Shown here: positions 10,037 through 19,889 of the stretch, one piece after another
Numbering within the stretch: position 1 is the first letter of the stretch
Layout of the letters: each line of letters opens with the position of its first letter
Assembly: GCA_946902875.1 (NCBI GenBank)
Contig: OX336336.1
Span: 5,240,545 to 5,304,544, forward strand
Direction of reading: 5' to 3'
DNA length: 64,000 nucleotides
From: Nematopogon swammerdamellus
Lineage: Eukaryota; Arthropoda; Insecta; Lepidoptera; Adelidae
The notes under the pieces: model-generated
What the model was told of the DNA's origin: nothing
Database searches by the model: none
The model's input: only the letters and a program-made list of their open reading frames with translations
Translations under genes and position numbers: made by a program

Positions 10037-10161
10037 CTCTCGCGCTGTCAACTGCATCGGACAGCCTGTCGCCGGAGGGCAGCCAGAAATATTACGAGAA
10101 TTTCACATTCCAACGCACCGCTGGAGCATTTTATCTTGATTATTTCAGGGCTAAAAAAAAG
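10037..10161 (+). CDS. Weak candidate host exon
   Basis: GTTGTGACGCAG (acceptor-like) precedes 125 bp, ending AAAAAAG|GTAAAG (donor-like). With a 2-nt lead it encodes 41 codons beginning LALSTASDSLSPEGSQKYYE, and the first half is GC3-rich. The frame stays open to 10332 past the putative donor. It could therefore be an unspliced remnant or chance. No family recognised. Confidence 0.3.
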
Positions 10162-10330
10162 GTAAAGTCAACGTTCCAAGAAGGCATGAAGCCGTTTGAT
10201 GAAGTGTGCAAGGAAGAAATTAAAGCGGTCGGAATTTTCCTTTTCCAGTTTCCTTTTCCAACTCATTGTGAACGGGTCGCAGCGTTCTGGAGTAGGTATA
10301 CATTTTTTCGTCTTAGAATTATTGAAGACT

Positions 10331-10650
10331 AGCTTTTGCGCGCGGCGTCGCTCGCGCGAAATTCGTATTTAGAGAGAAGAAGGTAAGTAAGTCCGCTACC
10401 GTACCTTTATTTCGGCGCGCGGAACAATTCCGTTTGTATGAGAGCCAGATCTTGGCGTAACGTGGATCTGTATTTTATTTAGCGTATCCTGTGCCCCGTA
10501 TAATCAAATGTGCTTGTACTAAGTTTCATAGAATTCGGATGATCGGTTTAAGAGTTATTATCATTCATTACATAGGTCTACAGACGCAGTATCTCATAAA
10601 ACCAAGTAACTTACTCCATGACCATCCCTTACATACTTATTATTAGTAGT
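10331..10650 (-). mobile_element. Lep1-type Helitron-like element
   Basis: CTAG end with GCGCGCGGCGTCGCTCGCGC hairpin sequence at the left, then the family body (TTGTACTAAGTTTCATAGAA, GATCGGTTTAA) and AACTTACTCCATGACCATCC at the right. Confidence 0.75.
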
Positions 10651-10984
10651 ATTGAAAATGTTTTATACAATCTTTATGTATTTCGTAATGTGTAGGTACA
10701 GCCAGGATGGAGGACGATGGAGTGTGAGTCAACGAATTAATTTATCGGGAAGTGGCATACAACGCACCGAATTGAGGCGCGCTATTGGTGAGCATTCAGC
10801 ACCCTCTCCAATCGTTGTCTCTCCGTTGGCGCTCGCGCACTTACGCTGTTTTAAATATTGGCAATATATAGAAGAACTGCAATCGCACCTTTCTACCGGT
10901 AAAATGTATGACGAGGGCCCGTCCAAAAGTAGAATGTCGTTGGTGTGAGTACGTTTTCCGGTCTCTGCCGCTTTTCTTCTCTAT
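10651..10984. other. Unassigned, 98-codon frame
   Basis: A plus frame (10652..10948) and a minus frame (10729..10926) overlap. Neither has a recognisable domain. Confidence 0.35.
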
Positions 10985-11207
10985 ATCGCTTTGTCCGAGG
11001 GCTATATCCACCGAGCGCTATATCTCTTGAACCGTAATAGGTAGCCCGTTGAAATTTTCACAGACTATGTGTAATTATGGCGGATATAACAAAAAATAAT
11101 AAAAAATAGAAAAAGTAAAAAATTAACGGGGGGTCCCATACAAAAAACGTGTTTTTTTTGGTGTGGAAACCTCGGTGCGCCAGTCCGACTCGCACTTGGC
11201 CGGTTTT
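10985..11207 (+). mobile_element. Family D element, 5'-truncated
   Basis: Carries CTCTTGAACCGTAATAGGTA, GTTGAAATTTTCACAGA and the family end GCACTTGGCCGGTTTT with its hairpin GTGCGCCAGTCCGACTCGCA. Confidence 0.8.
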
Positions 11208-11325
11208 CTATTTACATACGGTTTTCACTGTTACATTCTGTCACTTATCAATATGGTTTGAAGCTATAAATGTTAACGCTACGTCATCGGTGGCCTGAGC
11301 TGTGAGCAAAAATTCACGCGAAAAA
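11208..11325 (-). repeat. Repeat family I copy
   Basis: Reverse complement of the repeat at 6608..6720, extended to GCCTGAGCTGTGAGCAAAAA. It lies between two family D copies. Confidence 0.75.
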
Positions 11326-11606
11326 AAAGCCTACGCCCCGCCTGTCTGTCTGCCTGTTCAAGGGCTGTATCTCTTGAACCGTAATAGGTAGCCCGTTGAA
11401 ATTTTCACAGAATATGTATTATTGTGGCCTATATAACAACAAATAATAAAAATTCGAAAAGTAAAAAAATCACGGGGTCCCCATACAAGAAACTAAAAAG
11501 TGTATGCGTGCCATCTACCGAAAACAGTATGAAGCAGCGCTGACCATGAAATGGCGGTACGGAACCCTCGGTGCTCGAGTTTGACTCGCACTTGACCGGT
11601 TTTTTC
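11326..11606 (+). mobile_element. Family D element
   Basis: From GCCTACGCC(CC)GCCTGTCTGTC through GGTCCCCATACAAGAAAC to GACTCGCACTTGACCGG and a T-run. The first bases of the family (AGGGTTCCGTATC) are missing. Confidence 0.8.
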
Positions 11607-12298
11607 TTTGTATTAGACTAGCCCGCTTCTTTATTAGGATTGTTGTGGTAACCGAAAGTAACCTATATAATATCAGTGGTTGTAGATTATTATTTATTGA
11701 GCATCATTATGTTAACTATACTATTGAAATTGTTATAATTAGTTTTTATATTATTATTTATTTATTATCTTTATTTATGGAAATGGAATGGGTTTCTTAG
11801 ATCATTAGCTATACCCATGATGACAAATATTACAATAATTTCTGTTGAAACCGCTAGGTCCCAGTAGTTCCATTGCCTAGTTCCATCATGGACTAGCTGT
11901 CACGCAATTGCCACCCTCTGTTTTCTTAGTTCCATTAGCTTCCCGGGTGGTCGCGGCGGTGAAGCCTGCGTGCTCTCGACCTAAATAGAAAATGTACATT
12001 TGAAATAGCTAATACGAGCATAAGCCCGGCAGCCGTAAATTCATTAGGGACACCGATATTGCGCGTTAATTCTAGGGGGAAATTCAGGTCAAAAGTCGCT
12101 GCAGGTGATTGGATAAGCCGGACAGTTTCAAATATGTTTCATATGCAAAGTCAACTAGTTATAGCAGTGGCGAAATTCACACGAACTGCAAGGTATAGAT
12201 TAATTGGAACAACTATTGCAAAAACATTACCTTCCTTTTTGCTTCGGTAAAAAAAAAATACAAACAATTTATACATATTAGTTTCTTTTTATTTGATT
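11607..12298. other. Unassigned
   Basis: No repeat or gene recognised. A 63-codon frame at 12059 has no domain features. Confidence 0.4.
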
Positions 12299-12345
12299 TT
12301 CATCCATTTATTTCCACATTTCTTTTTATATAAATTTTACAAATG
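12299..12345 (-). mobile_element. LINE 3' tail remnant
   Basis: TTTCATCCATTTATTTCCAC followed by TTTCTTTTTATATAAATTTT is the same 3' end seen left of the LINE fragment at 15423, here cut to about 47 bp. Confidence 0.6.
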
Positions 12346-12449
12346 CTTTTAAATATGTTTAAGTAGGATTCGAAGGTTTGGCAGTGAAACACTTATTTTT
12401 TTCAGGACACGCTATATTCGTTTTCTAATAAAAGTTAAATTAAAAAAAA

Positions 12450-13045
12450 AACTGGCATGTTAACACCTTAAAAAGTAAAACATTATTTCAGCTCAGTTAA
12501 TTAAAGGCGTCGAGGGACCGAGTTTAATTTGTTTTACTTAGCGAACACCCGAAACCTTTAACTTTTTTTTTTATGTATTCCGGTATGGGTGGCTGAGTTG
12601 GAGGGGCCAAAGCGCATGCTCCGACCAGCCAATATCACCTCCAAGAAGGTAGGTGCCATACCGGAGACTTCCCTGGATTGCTGGCTATACTGGACTAGAG
12701 GAAAACACAACCAAGGCTGCTATGCGGCCATCTTACATCCAGTACGGTGGTACCAACCCAGTCGGCTACAATTTGAGCCTACCACCCTAGTAAGGGGCAA
12801 GGGAAGGAACCTAGAGTTTTACACCGGTTCCGAACGGTGAAGCAGCATAGGTATGTACGTAAATTTTTTCGTCAGAAAAATCTCATTATTTCAAAAAATT
12901 AAACTCTCAAACTCAAAAATTCATTAAACTCGGGATTCGAACCGCGGACCTCTCGCATGAGAAGCCGATGCCCAAATCACTCGGCCACCACGTGCCGGAA
13001 TTAACCAACTAAACGGAAATTACGGTTTTGTCGGGGGTTTATAAA
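12450..13045. repeat. Foldback hairpin element split by a SINE
   Basis: Left arm (CTTAAAAAGTAAAACATT ... GGCGTCGAGGGACCG) and right-arm end (ACTAAACGGAAATTACG, GTCGGGGG) match the foldbacks at 13706 and 23788. A tRNA-headed SINE interrupts the right arm, with TTAAC on both sides as a possible target duplication. Confidence 0.6.
12563..12999 (-). mobile_element. tRNA-headed SINE
   Basis: On the minus strand the head has an A-box-like TGGCCGAGTGAT and a B box GGTTCGAATCC, a pol III promoter pattern. The body contains GTACGGTGGTACCAACCCAG (plus strand), and a T-run at 12563 is the A-tail. A near-identical element lies at 46032..46469. Confidence 0.8.
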
Positions 13046-13465
13046 ATTTGTAATTTAACTTTTATTTCAATCTTTTTAAAATACGTAATTTGAACTTGTA
13101 ATAATTTTGTTAAGTTTGGTTGGGTTAGGTTACAAGTTCATAAATTAGTTTTGTAATAATTTCCTTTTACTTACTTAAGTAAAGGCGACGAGTGAAATTG
13201 CAATAAATCTCCGTTTTACAGCAGAGATCCCTTCACCAATTAGGAAAAGTGTCGATGATCTTCGAAACGGCTGACCTGATCTTCATCAAACATAGCTAAG
13301 AACCATCCAGGTTAAACCAGCTTCCTAATAAAAGAACCGCATGCAAATCGGTCCATCCGTATGGGAGCTACGATGCCACAGCCAGACACTCCCGCACACA
13401 CACACACATACACACACACGTCAAACTTATATCACCCCTCCGTTTTTTGCGTCGGGGGTTAAAAA
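13046..13465 (-). mobile_element. Family E element
   Basis: Reverse-oriented copy: CCTCCGTTTTTTGCGTCGGG at its outer end, a (CA)n stretch at 13389..13418, then GGGAGCTACGATGCCACAG and CATAGCTAAGAACCATCC. Confidence 0.75.
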
Positions 13466-13539
13466 TAATAACAACCATTGCGAGGCGTACTTACGTACTT
13501 CTGTTTCCTCTATCATTGCTGATGGATTATCCATAACTC

Positions 13540-13705
13540 TTCCAGCTTATAACCGATTTGGATGCGGTCTTTTTTATTAGGAAGCTTGTTTAATCGGGAT
13601 GGTTCTTAGATATGTTTCTAATCAAGTAATCAAGTAATTAAGTAATAAAAAAAATATCTTAAAAAGTGGACCGATTTTGAAATAAAAGTTAAATTACAAA
13701 TTTAA
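13540..13705 (+). mobile_element. Family E element, partial
   Basis: TATAACCGATTTGGATGCGG, GGAAGCTTGTTTAATCGGGA and AAAAAGTGGACCGATTT. It runs straight into the foldback at 13706. Confidence 0.75.
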
Positions 13706-13880
13706 AAAACCCCCGACCCTTAAAAAGTCAAAAATAATTTCCGTTTACTTACTTAAAGGAGTCGGGGGACCGGTAAGTAAATAAAATTTAAAAACTCAGA
13801 GCTACGCGGGGATTTACTTAGCGGTCTTAAGTAAGTAAACGGAAATTATTTTTGACTTTTTAAGGGTCGGGGGTTTTTTA
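13706..13880. repeat. Foldback hairpin, about 175 bp
   Basis: ACCCCCGACCCTTAAAAAGT at the left and its complement at the right form arms of about 70 bp. AAATAATTTCCGTTTACTTA and the end of a GGAGTCGGGGGACC block fall within the left arm. Copies at 12450, 16762 and 23788. Confidence 0.9.
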
Positions 13881-14290
13881 GTATCTATTATTCTATGCTG
13901 AAGGTTTTAATATGAGTCAGCTGAGTATATTTTTGTTGGCAACATCGTATCTTGTTTACTTCCGTTTTCTCCTACGGTTTGTGTCAACGAGGTTTGTGTG
14001 TTCGTATGTATCTTCTTAGTTCCAGAAGTTTATTAATTAAATTTTTCCCATCTCGTGTTCTTCTCATTTTAACACGAGTGAATTGCACTGACATTGTTAA
14101 TTTATTGTTCCAATTACTAGCTTTATTCGCGGCCGAACTTGTTCACTAAAGGTCCAACCACACTAGGTGTCGAAATATTGTTTGTATGAAATGTTATGAT
14201 ATCATGAGACGCCGGGCGGCACGGCAAACGCTTCCGTAATACCTACGATAATACTATATAAACTTTTTCATTAACTATGACAATGTTTCA

Positions 14291-14528
14291 CCCTCGACGA
14301 AAAAAAGAGAGGTGTTATAAGTTTAACTTGTGTGTGTATGTGTGTACGTGTGTGGCATCGTAGCTCCCAAACGGATGGACCGATTTGGATGCGTTATTAG
14401 AAGCTGGTTTAATCTGGATGGTTGTTAGCTATGTTTGTAATCAATTAATCAATAAATATTATATTCACTTAAAAAAAAATTATCAAGTAATTAAGCAATC
14501 GAAAAATTTATTATCTTAAAAAGTGGAC
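14291..14528 (+). mobile_element. Family E element, partial
   Basis: CCCTCGACGAAAAAAAGAG, GTTATAAGTTTAACTTGTGT, GGCATCGTAGCTCCC and AAAAAGTGGACCG. The foldback part is absent. Confidence 0.75.
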
Positions 14529-14539
14529 CGAAAGAAAAT

Positions 14540-14822
14540 TCAAAGCATAGAAATGTGTAGCCGGCACGACCAAAGGGAAGGACTGACGTGGCACCGAAAG
14601 GCAGTCAGCGTGTATGCGTCCACTGCTGGACATGCGCCTGTTCCTCCAGCCGTCCCGGCCTTCAGCGGTAAGGAACCACTGCTTTCGGCCGACGTATTGC
14701 GAATAATAATTAACCCATACTACCGCTCACAAGAGCATTAATATTTACAGCATAAACATGAATACTCAAGAATCTCACCACTCTGCCTATTTACATTACC
14801 TATATCTGGTGTATAGTGCCAT
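14540..14822. repeat. Left arm of a ~290-bp inverted duplication
   Basis: Reverse complement of 17157..17454. The arm is itself composite. It starts with a piece of the 5S-headed SINE (GTAGCCGGCACGACCAAAGG, GACGTGGCAC), continues with a reversed LINE C-terminal piece (GTCCACTGCTGGACATGCGC), and ends with CTATATCTGGTGTATAGTGC. Confidence 0.85.
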
Positions 14823-15422
14823 CGTCAATTTGATACTAATTATATCAAATCAATTAAACAACAATTAGTGAAAGTTTATTACAAAGAAATGTAATAAAAT
14901 GTACTCTAGGATTATGGTTGAACAGAGTTTCAGTCGCCATCTTTGGTGGAAAATAAAGCACAATTTCTTCATTTAGCGTTTTTATTTTCCTCATCAAACA
15001 ATGAAGCAATTGCTAGATGTTCCTTCAATGGAACTCTCAAGCGGCAGTGAGTCTTTGTTGCCTAATGGACACAGGGGCTTGATATTGTTTCAAATGTTGA
15101 TTCGAAACGGAAAAACGAAGTCTTTGTTCCTGCTCGGGGATACAAACTACTATTAACAAACAATGTGACTGATAAATATTCTGAAAAGCTCATTTCAAGC
15201 ATTTTACGAGGCGTATACAAAAATATCGACCACACCACCACTCTACTTTATAACATTCAAATGATGTATGTTTGGCCTTACTTCCTCGTCGGTCTCTTTG
15301 CATAGGTATTGATGACTTTCCGAATTAAGGTGATATCATCCATAATGACGTCATGCGTTCAGAGGAATGATAATTTGTCATCATCACAAGAATATCACAC
15401 AACATCATCACAATTGTATTGT
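14823..15422. other. Unassigned
   Basis: Unique-looking sequence between the inverted arms. No exon, repeat or RNA seen. Confidence 0.4.
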
Positions 15423-15781
15423 TTTCATCCATTTATCTCCACATTTCTTTTTATATAAATTTTACATTTTTTTTTTATTAAAACCTAAAATTAATATAAA
15501 AATAAACGGAGTTTCCACCACCGGCGGCGGGGTGAACCCAGGCTACCGATGGTCGGGTCCTAAAGAGAGGAGCCTCCGGACGATGCGTGCAGTGTCGAGC
15601 AGGGCTGCCTTCTGGATCTGGCCCTTGACCCAACCACTTAGCGAGAGCCTCTTAAGGTGGTCATCGAGGCTCTTCGCTATCAGCCCATGCGCTGATACGA
15701 CTATGGGCACAACGATCATCGAGTCGACGGGCCACATTTTGGTAACCTCGTGCTGCAGATCCAGATACTTCAGCATATTCT
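15423..15781 (-). pseudogene. 5'-truncated LINE, RT-ORF C-terminus, copy 1
   Basis: The minus frame encodes YLDLQHEVTKMWPVDSMIVV, an IAKSLDDHLKRLSLSGWVKG stretch and QKAALLDTARIVRRLLSL. This is the conserved C-terminal tail of a non-LTR retrotransposon polyprotein family. The 3' UTR runs left to the tail TTTATATAAATTTT. No RT catalytic core remains. Confidence 0.75.
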
Positions 15782-15801
15782 CTGCTTACTTATTATTAAT
15801 G

Positions 15802-15841
15802 TTGGAAAAAGTGTGTAAATAAACTTACACACTTTTTCCAA
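15802..15841. repeat. Perfect 17-bp stem-loop
   Basis: TTGGAAAAAGTGTGTAA, loop ATAAAC, TTACACACTTTTTCCAA. It lies between two tandem LINE fragments. Confidence 0.95.
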
Positions 15842-15893
15842 GATTAATTCTATACACAATTATTTACATTAAATTGCTACACTTATACAAAAT

Positions 15894-16196
15894 TTATATA
15901 GAAAAGAAGCGGGTTTGCCACTGGCGCGGCGCGGAGGCGGCGGCGGAGGCGGAGCGTGCCCAATCTACCGGTGGTCGGACCTGAGAGAAAGAAATCTCCG
16001 GACGATTCGAGCGGTGTCGAGCAAGACAGCCTTCTGCATCTGGCCCTTGATCCAACCGTCCAGCGAGAGCCTTCTGAGATGATGGTCGAGGCTCTTCCCT
16101 ATCAGCAGACACGAATAAGGGCACAAGGATCGTCGAATCCACGGGCCACATTTCTGTAACCTCGTGAGACAGGTCGATGTATTTAAACATCTTGTC
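15894..16196 (-). pseudogene. 5'-truncated LINE, RT-ORF C-terminus, copy 2
   Basis: Same tail as copy 1: YIDLSHEVTEMWPVDSTILV, then frameshifted (the AKSL..GWIKG part shifts frame). A (GGCGGC)-rich patch at 15930..15955 replaces the normal 3' end. Confidence 0.7.
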
Positions 16197-16211
16197 TTTT
16201 CTGCCTTTTAC

Positions 16212-16535
16212 TAGCTTTTGCCCGCGGTTTCGCTCGCTTGAAATTCGTATTTAAAAAGAATTCGGCGCGCGGAACAATTCGGTTTGTATGAGAGCCACAT
16301 CTTAGCGTAACAGGAACTGAATTTTATTTAGCCTACCCTGTGTCGCGTATAGTTAAATGTGCTTGTACTTAATTTCATCCAATTCGGATGATCGGTTTAA
16401 TTTATGGAGGAACATACATACTTACATACAGAAAATATTTCTAAAAATCATCATCTAAAAATCTACAAACGCAATATCTCGTAAAACAAAGTAACTTACT
16501 CTATGACCATCCCTTACAGATTTATTATTAGTTTT
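16212..16535 (-). mobile_element. Lep1-type Helitron-like element
   Basis: CTAG with the TTTGCCCGCGGTTTCGCTCG hairpin region at the left, the GGCGCGCGGAACAATTCGG block, and AACAAAGTAACTTACTCTAT near the right end. Confidence 0.75.
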
Positions 16536-16761
16536 GATTGATTTATGAAATTAGATTCGTACAGAGACAGGAATAGAGTTAAGCATAAATTAGTACACAC
16601 ACTTATTATGATTTCTGACCTGCCTCCGCAATACAATCTTCCAAAACATAATTTGTGAATATGATAATACAAAGAGAAAAGTTGTAGATAAATAAAGTTT
16701 TATTATAGTAGTTAAGTGAATAATCCACATATTATAACAGTAATGAGTGGAGTAAAAAAAA

Positions 16762-16940
16762 CCGCTGACCTTTAAAAAGTAAAAAATAATTCGCGTTTAC
16801 TCACTTAAAGGAGTCGGGGGACTGCTAAGTAAATTCCCGTGCAGATCTGAGTTTTATATTTTATTTACTTAGCGTTCCCCCGACTCCATTCAGTAAGTAA
16901 ACGCAAATTATTTTTTAATTTTAAGGGTCGGGGTTTTAAA
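16762..16940. repeat. Foldback hairpin
   Basis: Arms CCTTTAAAAAGTAAAAAATA / TATTTTTTAATTTTAAGGG and GCGTTTACTCACTTAAAGGA with its complement. Diverged member of the family at 13706. Confidence 0.85.
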
Positions 16941-16965
16941 CTTTTATTTCAAGCTTAAAAAAAAC

Positions 16966-17135
16966 CCGTGGACAGGAAAGCGAGTGCGGGAAGACCACCC
17001 GCCAGGTGGGACGATGCCATCAAGTACGTCTGCGGAAAGCAGTGGTTCCGTATCGCTGAAGGCCGGGAGGACTGGAGGAACATTGGAGAGGCGTATGTCC
17101 AGCAGAGGACCCTTACACGCTGACTGACTGACTGA
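16966..17135 (+). pseudogene. LINE ORF C-terminus fragment
   Basis: Plus strand encodes GRPPARWDDAIKYVCGKQWF and then a REDWRNIGEAYVQQRTLTR stretch with a stop. This is the familiar C-terminal 'GRPPxRWxDDI...REEWRxLEEAYVQQW' tail of RTE/Jockey-like polyproteins. Confidence 0.75.
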
Positions 17136-17156
17136 CTTAAAAAAACCCGCATGCAA

Positions 17157-17454
17157 ATGGCACTATACACCAGATATAGGTAATGTAAATAGGCACAGTG
17201 GTCAGATTCTTGAGTATTCATGTTTATGCTGTAAATATTGATGTTCTTGTGAGCAGTAGTATGGGTTAATTATTCGCAATACGTCGGCTGAAAGCAGTGG
17301 CTCCTTACCGCTGAAGCCCGGGACGGCTGGAGGAACATTGGAGAGGCGTGTGTCCAGCAGTGAACGCATACACGCTGACTGACTAACTGACTGCCTTTCG
17401 GTGCTACGTCAGTGCTTCCCTTTGGTCGTGCCGGCTACACATTTCTATGCTTTG
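17157..17454. repeat. Right arm of the inverted duplication
   Basis: Reverse complement of 14540..14822. It contains the same LINE tail in plus orientation (AACATTGGAGAGGCGTGTGT) and the same SINE scrap (GTCGTGCCGGCTACAC). Confidence 0.85.
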
Positions 17455-17475
17455 ATTTTTTTTGGTTTCGCCAAT

Positions 17476-17523
17476 CTGTAAACGCAAATATATGAGGGTC
17501 CCCTCATACATTTGCGTTTACAG
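17476..17523. repeat. 48-bp near-perfect palindrome
   Basis: CTGTAAACGCAAATATATGA ... TCATACATTTGCGTTTACAG, with about 8 bp between the listed arms and one internal mismatch. It may be the tip of a MITE or a deleted inverted repeat. Confidence 0.9.
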
Positions 17524-17694
17524 TATAATATTTACTTCGCTGACAGTTACAGGATGCTCTCCAACCCAGCCCGACCGCATAAACATATTCAAATATTCAA
17601 GGATTAGGTAATTTGGAAATGTGGCCATTTTGCTCTGATTCGAGGAGATCTCATTTCGAGTAGATTCCATTTCAACCGCGTCCCCGCGCCGCCG

Positions 17695-17877
17695 CCCACG
17701 AAATTTCTTCTTTACCAAGTAACATACGACTCTCAAACATCCAAAGGTTGACTGGGAGAAATCCCTGTAAGGGATAAGTCCGCCTTTGCGCCTCATGTAA
17801 ATTACTTATCGTTTGTTACTGTTAAATGTTTTGGAGCAATAAAGTATTTCTATCTATATATCTATACAATTCACATT
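17695..17877 (+). mobile_element. LINE 3' terminus with ATCT tail
   Basis: TCAAACATCCAAAGGTTGAC, then GGGATAAGTCCGCCTTTGCG, GGAGCAATAAAG and TCTATCTATATATC. It extends further 5' than the copy at 5435. Confidence 0.75.
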
Positions 17878-17895
17878 TGAAATGGTTTCTCTTGT

Positions 17896-18243
17896 GAAAA
17901 TCGGCCAAGTGCGAGTCAAGCTCGCGCACCGAGGTTTTCGTACCACTGAGTACGTAAATGGACGGTTTTTACTACAAGCTTTTTATTATGTGTTATAGTT
18001 ATAGTATAGAGCGGCACTCGCATGTATCGCCATATCTATTCGCCATATTTCATACTTTTCTTGTTAAAATGTTTGGATAATTATTTAGATGGCGCTCTTC
18101 TGATATTTGTATGGGACCAAATTAATTGTTTACTTTTTTATTTTTTGTGTTATTTGATGTTACATCCGCCATAATAAACATGTTGTGTGAAAATTTCAAC
18201 CGGCTACCTTTTACGGTTCCAAAGATACAGCTGTAGGTTTTCA
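17896..18243 (-). mobile_element. Family D element
   Basis: Minus copy: CGGCCAAGTGCGAGTCAAGC at the left, then CCGCCATAATAAACATG and AATTTCAACCGGCTACC. The start of the family beyond the 'ctgtat' block is missing. Confidence 0.8.
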
Positions 18244-18499
18244 GTTTTACCTACAAGAACAACAGAAAACCTCCCCATATTCATCCTGTTTGAGGTAGCG
18301 GACATTAGTGGAGGCGTTCCGTCCGCCCGAACACAAGTTTGCTTAGTATAATTTTGCGCTACCTATCTGTACAGTAACAGAACAGCCCGAACAGTAACAG
18401 TAGTTATCTACTTTTTCTGCAGGGACGAGGTATGATCCATGTTGAGAATGAAAACATTGCTTGGTTTGAAAAATAAGAACTCAAATAATATGTCGGTTT
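18244..18499. other. Unassigned
   Basis: No recognisable feature. Confidence 0.4.
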
Positions 18500-18620
18500 C
18501 TCTCCAAGTCAGCCAGTCAGCGTGAATGCGTCCATGCTGGACATACGCCTCTCCAAATTTTCCCTCAGCCCTCCCGGCTTTCAGCGGTACCGAAACACTG
18601 CTTTCCGTCTTCGTCTCACG
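18500..18620 (-). pseudogene. LINE ORF C-terminus scrap
   Basis: CAGTCAGCGTGAATGCGTCC and GGACATACGCCTCTCC are the complement of the 'AYVQQ...TLTG' coding end at 17095. Too short for a reading frame. Confidence 0.6.
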
Positions 18621-18904
18621 TCTCTCTCATTATCTCCAAGTAGAGGTAATTAATTAATGCACACAAGCAGAGTAACCAAATAGAGCGAAGGTGTTGCGGC
18701 GGTTGGATTGAGGCTCGGAGTTGCGGGTCTTCGTTTACGACATCTGCATTGCAGGCGCGTACGCGAGCCGTCCCGCGAAACAGCAACTCTATTCCAAGTT
18801 TGGAACGACTAAAGAAATCGTACGAGTATAAGTAATATTATCTAAGTATATTATTATTATTTTTATGTTTTGGATTACGATTACGACTACAATTAATTTT
18901 GTTT
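18621..18904. other. Unassigned, GC-rich middle
   Basis: 18680..18800 is CpG-rich but I find no exon with consistent splice sites. Confidence 0.35.
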
Positions 18905-19240
18905 GATGAGGGCAGTTTTTAGGGTTCCGTATCCGTCGTACGAGACCCTATTACTAAGCCTACGCCGCCATCTGTCTGCCTGTCTGTCTGTCCGTATGTC
19001 TGTCCGAGGGCTGTATCTCTCGAACCGTAATAGGTAGCCCGTTGAAATTGTCACAGAATAGGTATGTGTTATTATGGCCGATATAACAACAAATAAGAAA
19101 AATAAGTAAAAGAAAAAAAAATCACGGGGGTCCCCATACAAGAAACCAAAAAGTGTATGCGCGCCATTTACCGAAAACAGTATGAAGAATTTTAACTAAG
19201 GCATAGATGGCGTGAGTGGCGCTGATCATGACATGAGGAA
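18905..19240 (+). mobile_element. Family D element, 3' end lost
   Basis: TTTTTAGGGTTCCGTATCCG, (TCTG)n, CTCGAACCGTAATAGGTAGC, CACGGGGGTCCCCATACAAG, then AGTGGCGCTGATCATGACAT. It breaks where the MITE piece begins. Confidence 0.85.
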
Positions 19241-19405
19241 CATTAGAACCTTTTTTACACTAAATTAAAGAATTAGTTTGTATAAAAACTGTACCTTTTT
19301 ATTTAAAGGGAATTCAGAAAAAAGTTAATTGACTTTTTTTGTTACTATTCATCCCAATAATCATTTCCTAAATTTAATGTAGTGGCCGTTACAACATGCA
19401 CCCTG
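19241..19405 (+). mobile_element. Half of the 'GTTGTAACGGCC' MITE
   Basis: Shares AAAGGGAATTCAGAAAAAA and the end TAATGTAGTGGCCGTTACAA ... CCCTG-TA with the full elements at 47723 and 55745. The left half is missing. Confidence 0.75.
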
Positions 19406-19485
19406 TATATTTTTAGTATTACTTTTCGAGAAATTTAACAATGAATATCTATGTACATTAATAATGTAAACGATTTCTGTACTCT

Positions 19486-19889
19486 TTAGGGTTCCGTACA
19501 TCAAAAGGAAAAAAAACGGAACCCCTATAGGATCATTTTGTTGTCCGGCAACTTTGTCAAGAGACTTTTTCTCAGGAACAGGTAGAGGTATCTTATTTAA
19601 ATTAATATCAAATGCTAAGATGTACGCTTCCTTGATGGTGTAAAAAAATCAAGCTTCTAAATCAACGTAATCAAAAGATACGGCCTTTATGTAAGTATGT
19701 CACATATTTTGATACTCTAAAACTCATTCATCAAAACTATAATACATACAGGCGTTAAAATTGATGTGATTATACGAGTAGTGCAAACTCTAATAAATAA
19801 AACAACAAATAACAAAAATTGGCTAATTACGTGGTCGTGCGGAACCTACGTGGTCGTGCGCGAGTCCGGCTCGCACTTGGCCGATTTAT
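19486..19889 (+). mobile_element. Family D variant
   Basis: Starts TTTAGGGTTCCGTACATCAA, contains CGGAACCCCTATAGGATCAT, and ends in the D hairpin GCGCGAGTCCGGCTCGCACT TGGCCG. The interior differs from the other D copies, so it is a distinct subfamily sharing both ends. Confidence 0.7.

Noticed and set aside
10652..10948. 98-codon plus frame and overlapping minus frame
   Set aside because: No motif, and both strands are open over the same bases without a codon bias that would decide.
12589..12840. 83-codon frame, and its relative at 46130..46330
   Set aside because: Both lie inside the tRNA-headed SINE body, with different breaks in each copy.
12920..12996. Functional tRNA gene (also 34285..34360 and 46375..46445)
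   Set aside because: A- and B-box-like sequences are present but no acceptor stem closes, and they sit at the head of a repeated SINE.
15423..16196. Two adjacent genes with WPVDS / ARIVRR motifs
   Set aside because: They are repeated 3' ends of a LINE (also at 24901 and 40745), each lacking the catalytic part.
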